Source: Tridacna crocea (lineage: Eukaryota > Mollusca > Bivalvia > Cardiida > Cardiidae). From it: 64,000 bases of DNA. How positions within the stretch are numbered: position 1 is the first letter of the stretch; each line of letters begins with the position of its first letter. The translations under genes and the position numbers were made by a program. The notes under the pieces are model-generated. The model was not told the origin of the DNA, searched no databases, and saw only the letters and a program-made list of their open reading frames with translations. Shown in pieces: positions 11,501-20,185 of this stretch. The stretch covers positions 14,579,290 through 14,643,289 of the forward strand of contig OX031061.1 in NCBI GenBank assembly GCA_943736015.1, read 5' to 3'.

Positions 11501-13531
11501 GCCTCTTTTTAGACAAGTGGGAAATGTGGTGTGGTCTCTATTTAGACAAGTGGGAAATGTGGTGTGGTCTCTATTTAGACAAGTGGGAAATGTGGTGTGG
11601 TAAAGCATTATGGGAATAAGAACGCTCGCCTCTACGGCTGGCAACTATTGAAAGCATTGCTGAAAAATGGTATGTGGTTGCAAAGTAGAATGTTGTCTTG
11701 TCACAAAAAGTACAATACAGGAGCAGGTGGCAAGTTTGGAACTGTTTATTAGCCCACACATACCAGGCAAGCACTAGTGTGGATTCTAGGAAACAGAATT
11801 GAGAGCAAATAGTATAATTTGCTAAAACATGTTTCTGAAAATCGGTGTGAAATGGATTTTGAAAATAAAGACTTAACTCTTTACGAAATGACAAAATTTT
11901 AGATTCGTCCAAATTGAAAGCTCTTGACTTGCAGACAACAAATTAAACGTAAATCAAGTATTTTAAATTTGTCTCCAACAGGGTAGAAAACATTGTTGGA
12001 AAAGGAGAAAATGCTGGTTACCAGCATTTTCTCCTTTTCCAACAATGTGTTTAAAGGCTTCTATCTCATGGTTGTAAAAACCAGGGATTGTTTGGGAAAA
12101 GATTAAATAAATTTCTCCATCCTTCTTGGTCTTAAAAACCAGGGATTGTTTGGGAAAAAATTACTTAAATTTCTCCATCTTTCTTACTCTTGATTGACAT
12201 TAACTTTGATTGTTTTTTCCTGCTAGGTCGAAAAAGGAATGGATCTGCCCCCAGTCATTTCTGCACTGGAAACCAGTCCATTGCCAGACGCCTGTTGCAG
12301 GCATTAGAAAACCTGAAAATGGTGGAAAAAGATTCCAACGGGTAAGGCAAAAATCACAATCAGATGATTACTAAAAGATCTTTATTTCACTCGCAGGCTG
12401 CCCTCTTTTTCCAATGTAATTTAACCCCCATTACCAAACAGTCGGTACTTTTGACGATCCTGAGAAAGGAGCCTGTGGAAAACATTGTGGAAGGAGGCGG
12501 AAATGCTGGTAACCAGCATTTTCTCCTTTTCCCACAATATCTTTTATCCTTCAAAAAAACAAATTTCAATTTTTGAGTCACTTTTATTACAAACCTAAAA
12601 TTTTGTTATTTGGTAATGAGTTAAGGAGAGAAATCTCATTTCTTGAATAGCAGTGATCTTGCAAAGTGTATTTAAAGTTTTAGCATATGGTAAAGAGAGG
12701 CAATTGTCATTTACAGCTGGTACAATTCCAAGGTTACTTTGGCCATGAAATCTGAGGAATGTTCCTTGCTGAGTCAAATTCTGTATGCGGATTGACGATA
12801 TTCTTTATAAAAGCCGCTACCACACGGCAAAATTTTAGACCTATCCAAATTGAAAGCATTTGCAGACAATGATTTTAAAGTGGCTGAAATGGTGCAATTT
12901 TGCTTTGATAGGGTAGGAAACATTGTGGAAGTAGGAGAAAATGCTGGTTACCAGCATTTTCTCCTTTTCCCAGGATGTTTTCTAAAGGCTTCTTTCTCAG
13001 GGTTGTTAAAATTTGGGATTTTGTGGTAAGGAATTAAAATTGGATTTGTTTCACTGTGCGTTTCGATAAATCGGCATTGGCTTGGAAAGGAGTTTATACT
13101 TAACAAGATTGACTTGAGAAAAGCACTGACTGCTGTGATAATAGCCAAAATATTATGGAAACAATGTTCCTCGTCATACATGCCTTGACAACAGACTGAC
13201 TTCAAAATGCTGAGCTTGAAATTTACTGATTGGTAACCAGATCATATATTATATAAGGACTGTTGTCACAAGTGTGTAGGAACACAGTTGTAGTTTAGGT
13301 TTACAGCTTATATTTCAACCAGCCTCTAAAACTTTGACAGTCAAGAATGTACCACCATGTCAGACTCGTCATGGACAGCTTGAAAAGAAAAATGTCTCGC
13401 AAACAAAAAGGTTAAAACAAATCTTAAGTGCTTTCTGATATATTTTCAGAGGAAGAAAATTGACCAGCCAGGGACGCCGTGACTTGGACAGAATAGCTGC
13501 CCAGATCAGCTCAAAAAAGGCTAAAAAGTAA
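5454..13531 (+). CDS. RPS19: Ribosomal protein S19 (eS19), complete coding span, 5 exons
   Basis: Encodes eukaryotic ribosomal protein eS19, a component of the head of the cytosolic 40S subunit needed for late 18S rRNA maturation (established for the family). Coding exons 5454-5521, 7867-7967, 10732-10800, 12227-12341 and 13450-13531 join in frame to 435 nt, giving 144 residues against 145 in human. The protein begins MGVSVKDVD, then carries [61 protein letters not shown] and [15 protein letters not shown], and ends with the usual lysine-rich tail. All introns are GT-AG. The ATG is the first codon of its exon, so the 5' UTR lies in an upstream exon. Every intron is loaded with MITEs; intron 3 also holds a 0.7-kb hAT-like element. 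It is the first of two host genes here and lies on the same strand as the ATPase. Confidence 0.95.
5861..6089 (+). mobile_element. TTAA MITE, family A, in RPS19 intron 1
   Basis: Full-length, with TTAA on both sides. The centre palindrome (about 5973-6035) is exact and includes outer arms CACTGTGGG / CCCACAGTG, a paired change relative to CATTGTGGG / CCCACAATG. Confidence 0.8.
6090..7866. other. RPS19 intron 1, remainder
   Basis: No exon is supported. At 6125-6250 the motif GGGGAGAAGT and close variants recur several times in both orientations. A decayed MITE remnant (CAGCATTTTCTC near 6780) is present. An antisense open frame overlapping RPS19 exon 2 (7647-8141) has no recognisable protein and is treated as spurious. 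Confidence 0.45.
7867..7967 (+). CDS. RPS19: RPS19 coding exon 2
   Basis: 101 nt, acceptor TTGACAG, donor G|GTAAGT. Encodes [15 protein letters not shown] and [16 protein letters not shown], the aromatic helical core of eS19. Confidence 0.94.
8025..8757 (+). mobile_element. hAT-like non-autonomous element, 733 bp, in RPS19 intron 2
   Basis: Starts CAGAGTTCTGCC and ends GGCAGAACTG; flanked by an exact 6-bp duplication TATGAT (8019-8024 and 8758-8763). A second copy in opposite orientation is at 54455-55160 with its own 6-bp duplication. Contains a 26-bp tandem duplication near 8477-8528 absent from the other copy. No transposase frame. CAG...CTG ends with a 6-bp duplication match the hAT-derived element at 40349, so a hAT-type origin is inferred. 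Confidence 0.75.
8885..8950. repeat. Family G hairpin remnant
   Basis: CAGATCAGCC...ACAGACTGATCTGGG keeps the outer arms of the family G palindrome but has a decayed centre. Confidence 0.35.
8990..9226 (+). mobile_element. TTAA palindromic MITE, family B
   Basis: Left end CTCTTTACTCC with the left TTAA mutated to CTAA; right end TGGGGTAAAGGGTTAA intact. The family B centre is GTGGCAAAAGGAGAAATTGC with pairing arm GCAATTTCACC...TTTGTCAC. Other family B copies are at 23160, 26571, 36734, 40128 and 48921. Confidence 0.75.
9365..9596 (-). mobile_element. TTAA MITE, family A
   Basis: Full length with TTAA at both ends. Arms TTATGGG / CATAA carry a paired change relative to TTGTGGG / CACAA, while the neighbouring base is unpaired. 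Confidence 0.75.
9679..9900 (-). mobile_element. Decayed family A MITE
   Basis: Left end TCCCTTTACAAACAGTC, GGCCCTGATGAAGG and TTTTGAAAACATTGATGG are recognisable. The centre palindrome has degenerated (AAAATGATAGAAAGCATTAT). Confidence 0.5.
9948..10135 (+). mobile_element. Truncated family A MITE
   Basis: Internal left-half motifs (CATGTCCAAATTTAG) and the centre AAAATGCTGTGTACCAGCATTTT are present; right end eroded. Confidence 0.5.
10135..10343. mobile_element. Family F element, partial
   Basis: Carries TGCTAAGTGCCACTCACTGG, the central ACTGCACAGAATGTGCAGT hairpin and TGTCTGATAAGGAGATATA. It ends where the next family A MITE begins at a shared TTAA. Confidence 0.5.
10344..10567 (-). mobile_element. 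TTAA MITE, family A
   Basis: TTAA at both ends; exact centre AAAATGCTGGTAACCAGCATTTT; right half ends ATTGTCATTTGGTAATGAG. Ends about 165 bp before RPS19 exon 3. Confidence 0.75.
10732..10800 (+). CDS. RPS19: RPS19 coding exon 3
   Basis: 69 nt, acceptor TTCTATTTCAG, donor GGAG|GTCAGT. Encodes [20 protein letters not shown], the conserved basic segment of eS19. Confidence 0.94.
10809..11025 (-). mobile_element. Family C TTAA MITE, degraded
   Basis: Starts TTAACCCTTGAGC nine bases after the RPS19 exon 3 donor. The centre has ATTGTTC / GAACAAT arms, a paired variant of ATTGCTC / GAGCAAT. Right-half GCGTCAAAATGAGTATCTG matches family C at 28864 in reverse. Confidence 0.6.
11030..11433. other. 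RPS19 intron 3 sequence without recognised features
   Basis: AT-rich unique-looking DNA; no exon, paired repeat or mobile-element end was recognised. Confidence 0.5.
11437..11601 (+). repeat. 33-bp tandem repeat, 5 copies
   Basis: Five head-to-tail units of 33 bp, unit beginning CTCTATTTAGACAAGTGGGA and ending TGTGGTGTGGT; the last two are identical and the first is most diverged. Because 33 is a multiple of three, an open frame with repeated LDKWEMWCG runs through it, but nothing around it supports translation. It lies inside RPS19 intron 3. Confidence 0.85.
11874..12106 (+). mobile_element. TTAA MITE, family A
   Basis: TTAA at both ends. The centre palindrome 11991-12047 is exact, with CATTGTTGG / CCAACAATG arms, a paired change from CATTGTGGG / CCCACAATG. 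Right end AACCAGGGATTGTTTGGGAA. Confidence 0.8.
12073..12188 (+). repeat. Tandem duplication of a MITE right end
   Basis: A block of about 57 bp beginning AAAAACCAGGGATTGTTTGG and continuing into ATTTCTCCATCCTTCTT occurs twice in direct order, the second copy slightly diverged. It sits about 40 bp before RPS19 exon 4. Confidence 0.65.
12227..12341 (+). CDS. RPS19: RPS19 coding exon 4
   Basis: 115 nt, acceptor TTTTTTCCTGCTAG, donor CGG|GTAAGG. Encodes [30 protein letters not shown]; matches the eS19 segment that contacts rRNA in the family. Confidence 0.94.
12421..12624 (-). mobile_element. TTAA MITE, family A, shortened
   Basis: TTAA at both ends. The left arm reads GGAAGGAGGCGGAAATGCTGG, so the palindrome is partly broken; the right half has lost about 20 bp. 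Confidence 0.7.
12810..13036 (+). mobile_element. TTAA MITE, family A
   Basis: Left TTAA lost; CTACCACACGGCAAAATTTT start and a right end GTGGTAAGGAATTAA are present. Centre AAAATGCTGGTTACCAGCATTTT is exact. Confidence 0.7.
13450..13531 (+). CDS. RPS19: RPS19 coding exon 5 and stop
   Basis: 82 nt including TAA at 13529-13531; acceptor TATTTTCAG. Encodes [19 protein letters not shown] and the tail SSKKAKK. Confidence 0.94.
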
Positions 13532-13544
13532 CATGTGATCTGTA

Positions 13545-13550
13545 AATAAA
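13545..13550 (+). promoter_or_regulatory. RPS19: RPS19 polyadenylation signal
   Basis: AATAAA 14 bases after the stop codon, predicting a 3' UTR of only a few tens of bases, as is usual for ribosomal protein mRNAs. Confidence 0.75.
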
Positions 13551-13622
13551 AGAAAAAAATTGAATGGACAGCCAAGTATCTTGTTGTTAATCCTTTACTA
13601 GGAAGACTTGTCTCAAAAGCCT

Positions 13623-13846
13623 TAACTCCTTACCAAATGACAAAATTTTAGGTTTGTCCAAATCAAAAGCATTTCCAGACGACAAAATAAAAGTGACTAA
13701 ACTTTTGAATTTGTAGCGTGAAGGGTAGAAAACATTGTGGGAAAAGCAGAAAATGCTGATTACCAGCATTTTCTTTTTTTCCCACAATGTTTTCTGAAGG
13801 TTTCTTTCTAGGGGTCATCAAAGTAGGGACTGTGTGGTATTGGGTG
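13623..13846 (+). mobile_element. Family A MITE just 3' of RPS19
   Basis: Starts TTAACTCCTTACCAAATGAC; right end GTGTGGTATTGGGTGAG with the right TTAA lost. The centre has CAGAAAATGCTGATTACCAG with a slightly mismatched right arm. Lies about 70 bp beyond the RPS19 polyA signal. Confidence 0.7.
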
Positions 13847-13854
13847 AGGGAAAG

Positions 13855-13950
13855 AGGCTTATGAAAACATTGTGAGAAATAGAGAAAATACAGGTAACCA
13901 GCGTTTTCTCTCTTTCACACGATGCTCTTTGCCCTCTTCAAAACTCATTC
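13855..13950 (-). mobile_element. Family A MITE fragment
   Basis: Centre GAGAAAATACAGGTAACCAG / CGTTTTCTCT with flanking GAAAACATTGTG; both ends missing. Confidence 0.5.
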
Positions 13951-14025
13951 ATTGCCTTTAAGACACATCTGTATTATGGAAATATTTGCAATAAAGACTA
14001 GTTACCCCAGGAAAAAAACCTTTGC

Positions 14026-14258
14026 TTAATCCTTTGCCACACAATGACTTTTAATAACCCTGAGAAAAAAGCCTTTTGAAAACATTGCTGGAAAAGGAGA
14101 AAATGCTTGTAACCAGCATTTTCTCCTTTTCCCACAATGTTTTCCACCCTATCAAAGCAAAATAGCGTCATTTGAGCCACTTTGAAATTGTCTGCAAATG
14201 CTTTCATTTAGGCTTTCAATTTGGATAGGTAAAATTTTGCCGTGTGGTAAAGGGTTAA
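14026..14258 (-). mobile_element. TTAA MITE, family A
   Basis: TTAA at both ends; right end GCCGTGTGGTAAAGGG. Centre AAAATGCTTGTAACCAGCATTTT has one unpaired position per arm. Confidence 0.75.
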
Positions 14259-14719
14259 CGGAGAAACGTGTAATATACTCATTACAAAGTCCAGCATGTT
14301 TTACGTTGCAACTGACACAGAAAAAGGCGTGCTTGAAAGAAGCTAATTGAGTGCCTGTTACCTGTATTATCTGCTTATCCCTTAACGTCTTGCACTCTAA
14401 CGAGACAAATCCAGCATTTCCTTGCTTCCCCTCACAAATATTTTCTAAAAAAAAATACCCCCGCAAAACAAATGTTTTCGGGGGTTTACTAGAATGAGCC
14501 TGTGTCTGTGTTCGTCTGTGTACAAAATACTAGTAATTTTGTGTCGCGAACTCTTCCTACAGTTTTTCCTTCAATTGTATCAAAAGTGCGCACATATTCT
14601 GAACATATAATGAAGATTTGTAAAACACAGTTTTCAAGTGTCAACTCTTCCTGGTTGAGGCATTATCTCCCATTAAACTTTACTCTCTTTTTTTTTCTGT
14701 CAAACCACTGGTGGGTGTA

Positions 14720-14950
14720 TTGACTCTTTACAAGATAATCCCGACTTTCATCGACCCTGAGAAAGAAGCCTTTTAAAAAAAAAACATTGCGGGAAAATGA
14801 GAAAATGCTGGTTACCAGCATTTTCTCCCTTTACCGCAGTGTTTTCTACCCTTCCCAAACCAAATTTCAATTTTTCAGTCTCAATTATTTAACGTCTGCA
14901 AATGCTTACAATTTGGATCAGTCTATTAATTTGACGTTTGGTAAAGAGTT
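14720..14950 (-). mobile_element. Family A MITE
   Basis: Left end GACTCTTTACAAGATAATCC, right end GACGTTTGGTAAAGAGTTA; terminal TTAA decayed on both sides. Centre palindrome largely intact. Confidence 0.7.
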
Positions 14951-15055
14951 ATGCCACATTCAGTGACGGCACTAAATTTACCTTCCCTTCGATTGTCTTC
15001 TATAAATGGTTTCAAGTAGAAAATTGGAAAATGTTTGTAGTTTTGTGAAGTCTCC

Positions 15056-15190
15056 AGGGATCGTATACACCAACCATTCTCAAGAACGTTCCTAATTCTA
15101 TTGTCCAACATTTTCTTCATTGAAAAGTAACACGTCTATCTAGCTAAACCAAAATAGCTTAGCCTATTTGAAACTGTTTTACTTTCAATT
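15056..15190. repeat. Family H hairpin fragment
   Basis: ATACACCAACCATTCTCAAG start and AGTAACACG / TGTTTTACTTTC arms around a decayed GCTAAACC centre. Confidence 0.45.
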
Positions 15191-15411
15191 TAACTTTACC
15201 GAACGACAAATTTTAAGACTCCTCCAAGTTGAAAGCGGTTGCAGACGACATGACAAGAAATTAAAATTGAAATTTGTTTCGTGAAGGGTAGAAAACACTG
15301 TCGGAAAGAGGAGAAAATGCTGGTTACCGGCATTTTCTCCTTTTCCCACAATGTTTTCAAAAGGTTTCTATCTCAGGATCGTAAAAACCAAAGATTGTCT
15401 GGTAAAGGGTG
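15190..15411 (+). mobile_element. TTAA MITE, family A
   Basis: Left TTAA present, right lost. Contains TTGCAGACGACATGA and the centre AAAATGCTGGTTACCGGCAT with one mismatch. Confidence 0.7.
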
Positions 15412-15471
15412 AAGAAAATTCTGGAGAATAACCATTTATGCAGTTGCTGTTTATCGTTTGACATTGAAGCA

Positions 15472-15705
15472 TTAACCCATTACCACATAATCCCAATTTT
15501 TGACGACCCTGAGAAAGAAGCCTTTTGAAAACACTATGGGAAAAGGAGAAAATGCTGGTAACCAGCATTTTATCCTTTTCCTACATTGTTTTCTATCCTT
15601 CCCAGAACAAATTTCAATTTTTAGTCACCTTTATTTTGTCGTCTGCAAATGCTTTCAATTTGGGCCAGTATAAAATTTTCTCGTGTGGTAAAGTCAAGAG
15701 CGTTA
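15472..15705 (-). mobile_element. TTAA MITE, family A
   Basis: Left TTAA, GACGACCCTGAGAAAGAAGC near the left end and GTCGTCTGCAAATGC near the right; right TTAA eroded. Left outer arm ACTATGGG is not compensated on the right (CCTACATTG). Confidence 0.7.
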
Positions 15706-15789
15706 ACTCTAACCCGCATCAAGATTAATAGGAAGTTATCTCCCTTGGAACCATCTAGTTTCGCTGACGGAAAATGGACATTCCCTATT

Positions 15790-15960
15790 GTACATATACA
15801 CACCAACCATTCTTAGGAATATTTTTGGCCTTATTTCCGAAGACTTTCAGAATCTGAAAGTAACACGACTTCTGAATGGCTAAAAGAAACGGTTTTGTTA
15901 TTTTCACTGATTGAAAATTCCTTTTGTTATAAATGATGGTACCAGCCGTTCCGGTGTAAT
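15790..15960. repeat. Family H fragment
   Basis: CACACCAACCATTCTTAGGA and AGTAACACGACTTCTGAATG are recognisable; second arm decayed. Confidence 0.4.
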
Positions 15961-15965
15961 GCAGA

Positions 15966-16134
15966 GAAATGACCCTCCCCTACCAAATGACCCGGATCTT
16001 TATTCTTCATAGAGAAATGACCCCAGAAGTCATTTCACTACATAGAGGAATGACCGGGGTCATTATTCTACATAAAGAAGTGACCCCAGAAGTCAATTCA
16101 CTACTTAGAGGAATGACCGGGGTCATTATTCTAC
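15966..16134 (+). repeat. 63-bp tandem repeat, about 2.7 copies
   Basis: Two full units (16009-16071, 16072-16134) plus a diverged partial upstream. Each unit holds two related halves, GAAATGACCCCAGAAGTCAT and GGAATGACCGGGGTCATTAT, the latter itself a small palindrome. Length divisible by three keeps frames open on both strands; no protein is implied. Confidence 0.75.
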
Positions 16135-16148
16135 ATAGACACACCAAA

Positions 16149-16282
16149 GGGTAGAAGGGTAGAAAACATTGTGGGAAAAGGAGAAAATACTGGTTACCAG
16201 AATTTTTTCCTTTTCCAACAATATTTTTAAAGGCTTCTTTCTCAGGGGCGTTAAAAGTAGGGATTGTGTGGTAATGTGTTAA
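16149..16282 (+). mobile_element. Right half of a family A MITE
   Basis: Begins at GGGTAGAAAACATTGTGG, the motif left of the centre, directly after the 63-bp array, and runs to GTGTGGTAATGTGTTAA. The left half is replaced by the array. Confidence 0.65.
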
Positions 16283-16533
16283 AAGGCCCCCAACGGAATT
16301 AAATGCACTATCTCCCACCAGGTGGCATTCTACAAATACACATCTTCGAAGAATATGACATGCGCAGACAACGGAGTGAAATGCATTTTGTATCGGTCAT
16401 AATCTGTTCAGTCTTCAGCAACCATCATGGGCAATATTTGGCATGAAGTTACAAGATTGGTCACAATTTTATAAAATATAGATGAAATAGGCTAAAAACT
16501 GGTTGAAAAAGAGTAGAGAAGTACATGTATTTT
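16283..16533. other. Intergenic stretch with a terminal fragment of the 17934 element
   Basis: At 16309-16350 the sequence GGTGGCATTCTACAAATACA matches the ends of the 1-kb element at 17934-18962. The rest shows no recognised feature. Confidence 0.35.
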
Positions 16534-16620
16534 TAATCCTCTGTACCGAACGATAAATTTTTGGACATTTCCAAATTGAAAGGATCTGTAGACGAAATGT
16601 TTGAAACTGGTTCAAGTAAG
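16534..16620 (+). mobile_element. Left-half fragment of a family A MITE
   Basis: TTAATCCTCTGTACCGAACG through CCAAATTGAAAGGATCTG; truncated before the centre. Confidence 0.5.
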
Positions 16621-16623
16621 CTT

Positions 16624-16851
16624 TAATACTTTCCCAAACGGTAAATTTTGGACCAGACCAAATTGAAAGCATTTTGCAGATGACAAATTAACAGTTGCTA
16701 AAAAGATTATTTTTCTATATGACAGGGTAGAAAATATTGTTGGAAAAGGAGAAAATGCTGGTTACCAGCATTTTCTCCTTTTCCCACAATGTTTTCAAAA
16801 GGCTTCTATTCCTGACCCGTATAAACCAGGGATTGTTTGGTAAAAGGTTAA
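16624..16851 (+). mobile_element. TTAA MITE, family A
   Basis: TTAA at both ends. CCAAATTGAAAGCATTTTGC near the left, CCAGGGATTGTTTGGTAAAA near the right. Centre exact; the outer left arm ATTGTTGG is not matched by CCCACAATG on the right. Confidence 0.78.
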
Positions 16852-17297
16852 ATCTCGGAAGAGGTAGGGAAATCCGAAACGATACTTTCCGTTTTTATGT
16901 AATTTTCTGTTTTGCGCAATTCAACTTCAGCAACGAATCTAATCTTTTTTTTAACCTTGCGCAGGCTGACCCCGTGACCACCCTTTACGCAAATGTTCAA
17001 ATGCTCCCTTTTTTGCGTCTTGCAAGCCATAATACAAAATTAATATAACTTCTGCAAATGTATTCAGCATAGGCAAATCTTCAAATGTTTAAAAGTCTTT
17101 TAGTAAGGAGATAATTTATGAAGTGCATCACAAGGCAGCCATCAAACGTCCGTCCTTTCATAGACGATTTATGGGTTGTCTGCGCCAATGTCTCTTTTGA
17201 TGTATGAATGACGCAGGTAAGTGTACGTAACTTCATGCATAATGCATAAACCTGTATATAACATGTCACCTTCAAGTCTATATTATACAGACGTATT

Positions 17298-17520
17298 ATT
17301 AACCCTTATCCTGGTTTATATCTAAAATTAAATTTTCAGTTTGATATTGACAACCCAAATATTGCTGTTTCAAAGTTATGTTTTGGGGAATTACTAGTGT
17401 ATGTACCCTCCTTATCGGACAGTGTAGATCAAAGATCAGACTGCACGTTCTGTGCAGTCTGATCTTGATCTACACTGTCCGCAAAAAATCTGCGAGTTGC
17501 GCTTAGCAGCTAAAGGGTAA
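17298..17520. mobile_element. TTAA element, family F, complete
   Basis: Starts TTAACCCTTATCCTGG and ends AGCTAAAGGGTAA. It holds a long palindrome at about 17419-17484: GGACAGTGTAGATC / GATCTACACTGTCC outside GATCAGACTGCAC / TGCAGTCTGATC. Best complete example of the family that also occurs at 21815, 37190, 46205, 51835, 57847, 61720 and 62830. Confidence 0.7.
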
Positions 17521-17775
17521 ACTCTTTCCCAGACGACAAAATTTAGGATTTGTCAAAATTCAAAGCCTAGGCAGACGATAAAGTAACTTGGACACAAATA
17601 TTGAGAATTATCTTTAAAAGGTTGAAAAAAACGGTGGGAAAAGGAGAAAATGCTGGTTACCAGCATTTTCTCCTTTTCCCACGCTGCTTTCAAACGGTCT
17701 TTCTCGTAACGAGCAATGTCGTGTTTCATTACAATGTAAAGTTGTATATTGGAGCCTTAGTTTGGGAAAAGGTTA
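17518..17775 (+). mobile_element. Family A MITE, slightly expanded
   Basis: Abuts the family F element at TAA. Centre GGGAAAAGGAGAAAATGCTGG with an exact second arm; right flank diverged and longer than usual. Confidence 0.65.
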
Positions 17776-17784
17776 TGGGGGCAA

Positions 17785-17890
17785 AAAATATCGAGCCAGG
17801 TCAACCAAAGGCAGACTGACCTGGGTCGAAACTTCAAATTTCAAAACGTGTAAAGACCATTCCGACTGCAATTGATTGCTAGATGAGATT
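17785..17890. repeat. Family G remnant
   Basis: ATCGAGCCAGGTCAACC and GACTGACCTGGGTCGAAAC arms; centre decayed. Confidence 0.4.
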
Positions 17891-17933
17891 GATTTTATGG
17901 ATAATAGAAGTCTTTGTGTAAAAGAAACTTATT

Positions 17934-18962
17934 ATCTCCCGCTATGATATGGCATTCTACAAATACACATCTATCTAACTTGGGCATTCTGGGTACAGAA
18001 GCGGACTACTTTTCTATGCGACAACCGTTACCATTCGGCATACCTCGCGTGATGGGAGCCATCATATCCCTCGGCTGTAACTGGTGGATTAATATGTGTC
18101 GGATCGATACTTTCATCACCCGAAATACGCCGGTTTACCGTTCTGAAAATTGTCAGGCTCCCCTTGCAAAAGAAAACTTGAATCTCAAATTTTCTATCAA
18201 AATCTTTCTAACTATGTTTTAGTTGACAAACAGTTCGTACATTCATTTTTGTGGTATTTGTCGAAGACAATACCACTATGAGTTAAAGATTGAATTTTGA
18301 TAAGCATGTATCTTATTTTGTGCAAAGCCTAAGGAAATAAACCCAGTTAAACTCATTTTTTCTCAGGCAAATGACTTTTTTGGTGACACATCAGATATGT
18401 AATTTGAAATGGCATATTGAAATACATTGGGCGAAGCCATCAATTGTTTAGATACTTATTTTTGATTGAAAATAGCTTCTCTCGCTCATAGCCTTTTATT
18501 GGCGCAATGATACAAATTTGCCTACTGACCCTAAACTTTTTCGTTCCAAAACAAATTCGTTCCATGGCTTGTTCGTCCTATCATTGCGAGGTATTCCATT
18601 TGATTTCTCATGAATATTTATAAATCGAAGTAATTGATTGTAAGGTTGAAAATGTAAAAGACATAAGATATTTCAAAATTCTAGTTTTAAGTTACTCGAG
18701 TACTCTCCCTTCAATCAAAAAGGTATTCATTTGCTTAGTGGGTTGACTTTTAAGCCAATATCTCTTTTTCTTTCAAACTATTTATTCCACACAATGGGTT
18801 TCCTTGACAAATACCACATCAGCGTTCTCAACGCTTTGATTTTACGTGGTTTATCAATTCCGATTGAAGTTTTCACCGACAAATAGACAGAATTAATCTG
18901 ATGTGAATAACTTCATCAAGGCCCAAATTAGATGTGTATATGTAGAATGCCATCTATCGGGA
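17934..18962. mobile_element. Non-autonomous DNA element with about 40-bp terminal inverted repeats
   Basis: The left end has TGGCATTCTACAAATACACA leading to TAACTTGGGC. The right end, near 18922-18955, is its complement with few changes. A second inverted pair lies inside (TGTGGTATTTGTCGAAGA near 18251 and its partner near 18805). No transposase is seen. An end fragment recurs at 16309. Superfamily not determined. Confidence 0.6.
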
Positions 18963-19188
18963 CCATCATTTTCTCCTTTTCCATGAATGTTTTCATAACC
19001 TTTCACAAGGATCGTTTAAGCTAGACAAATTACATGTGATAAAGTATTTTATATTGTTGAAAGTTACACGGAAACAACGTAAGAATTAACGGAAAAGGGA
19101 AGGATAAATGGATCATAAATTATCAAGTACATCTCATGACATCTTTCAGTTAGACAACTAGACGTACAAAGTGGTTTATAAAGTGGCT

Positions 19189-19345
19189 GGCAACACGCGA
19201 AAAGGGGCATTCAAACTTTTGCGTAAAGTGCCGTCTCGGATTAGCCTGCGCAGTCCGCGCAGGCTAATCCGAGACGACACTTTACGACTACAATTTAGAC
19301 TTCGACACTTTCGTAAATGTCCGAATGCCCCTTTTGGCGTGTTGC
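19189..19345. mobile_element. 157-bp MITE with 66-bp central palindrome
   Basis: Terminal inverted repeats of about 23 bp (GCAACACGCGAAAAGGGGCA and its partner AGCATGCC-like end GAATGCCCCTTTTGGCGTG). The centre 19222-19287 is an almost perfect palindrome, arms CGTAAAGTG...GGATTAGCCTGCGCAG. The whole unit is fold-back DNA without coding capacity. Confidence 0.75.
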
Positions 19346-19465
19346 AAGCGAAATGCTCTTGTGGTCTATGAAATATACATGAAATATACATGTGACAGCG
19401 ACACTTACCGAACAAGTTTTACAAACGGAAACCTGTCAAAATTCAGACACATCAAAGCTGATTGA

Positions 19466-19620
19466 TCGTATGGTGTTTAATGCCCTTTTCAACATTATCT
19501 CAGTTATATCGCGACGGCCAGTGCACCTATCCATGCTTTCGTGGAATTTCATCTGCCAGCACTCTGCACAATGTTATCATTATTTTTTTAATCCACTGGC
19601 TGCTTTCCCACATAACCATT
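19466..19620 (-). mobile_element. SINE 3' region, minus strand
   Basis: GTTTAATGCCCTTTTCAACA, TCAGTTATATCGCGACGGCC and CACCTATCCATGCTTTC match the tail region of the SINE at 188-428. The tRNA-like head is missing. Confidence 0.5.
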
Positions 19621-19621
19621 A

Positions 19622-19870
19622 CCGTTAGTACAGTGGTAATTGCTGGACTATCAATCCTGAGGCTCGAGGTTCAATACCCTGCCAAACCAGGACCTCTCAA
19701 AGACATCTTGCATTTCCAACCCAACGCGAGGTGGACTGGCTTGGAACCCAGAGGTAGCCTCATGTCATCGATGCTGTACACTGGGTACGTTAAGGAACCA
19801 AGGAGGTCTGTTCGAAGAAGAGCTTGGGGCTTGTACCCAGATTTCCTTGTAACCGATTCTTTCTCTCTAT
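19622..19870 (+). mobile_element. tRNA-derived SINE, plus strand
   Basis: A-box-like TAGTACAGTGGTAATTGC and B-box GAGGTTCAATACC at 19672 lie at tRNA-like spacing, followed by a non-tRNA body. A long open frame through it resembles no known protein. Confidence 0.45.
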
Positions 19871-20185
19871 ATATCATAGATGCCTAGAGCACGGAGGGAC
19901 CTTGGTCCTATACAAAGTCGTCATCATCATCGGGTTTACTTTGGAAACCTTTTGTATTTTCACTGAAAAAAATTGTATCCTACGATTTCTAACCAAGGGG
20001 TCGTTTCGTTGCACAATGAAGAAGGCAAAGGATATGCAGTTTGGTTCGAATCACTTTATACTGAATAATTTTGAATGTTTTATACTGAATAACTTTGAAT
20101 GTAAGACAAATATAGAAACAGTTTCCTTTTATAGTAAATGTTGAAGTGGCGTTCTGTATGCCAAGCAGAAATAATTTAGCCATGC

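Noticed and set aside
11410-11619. Repeat protein [11 protein letters not shown]
   Set aside because: Product of a 33-bp minisatellite inside an intron; no start context, no partner exons.
19462-19887. 141-codon open frame
   Set aside because: Lies across two joined SINE fragments; composition and boundaries follow the SINEs, and no protein similarity is recognised.
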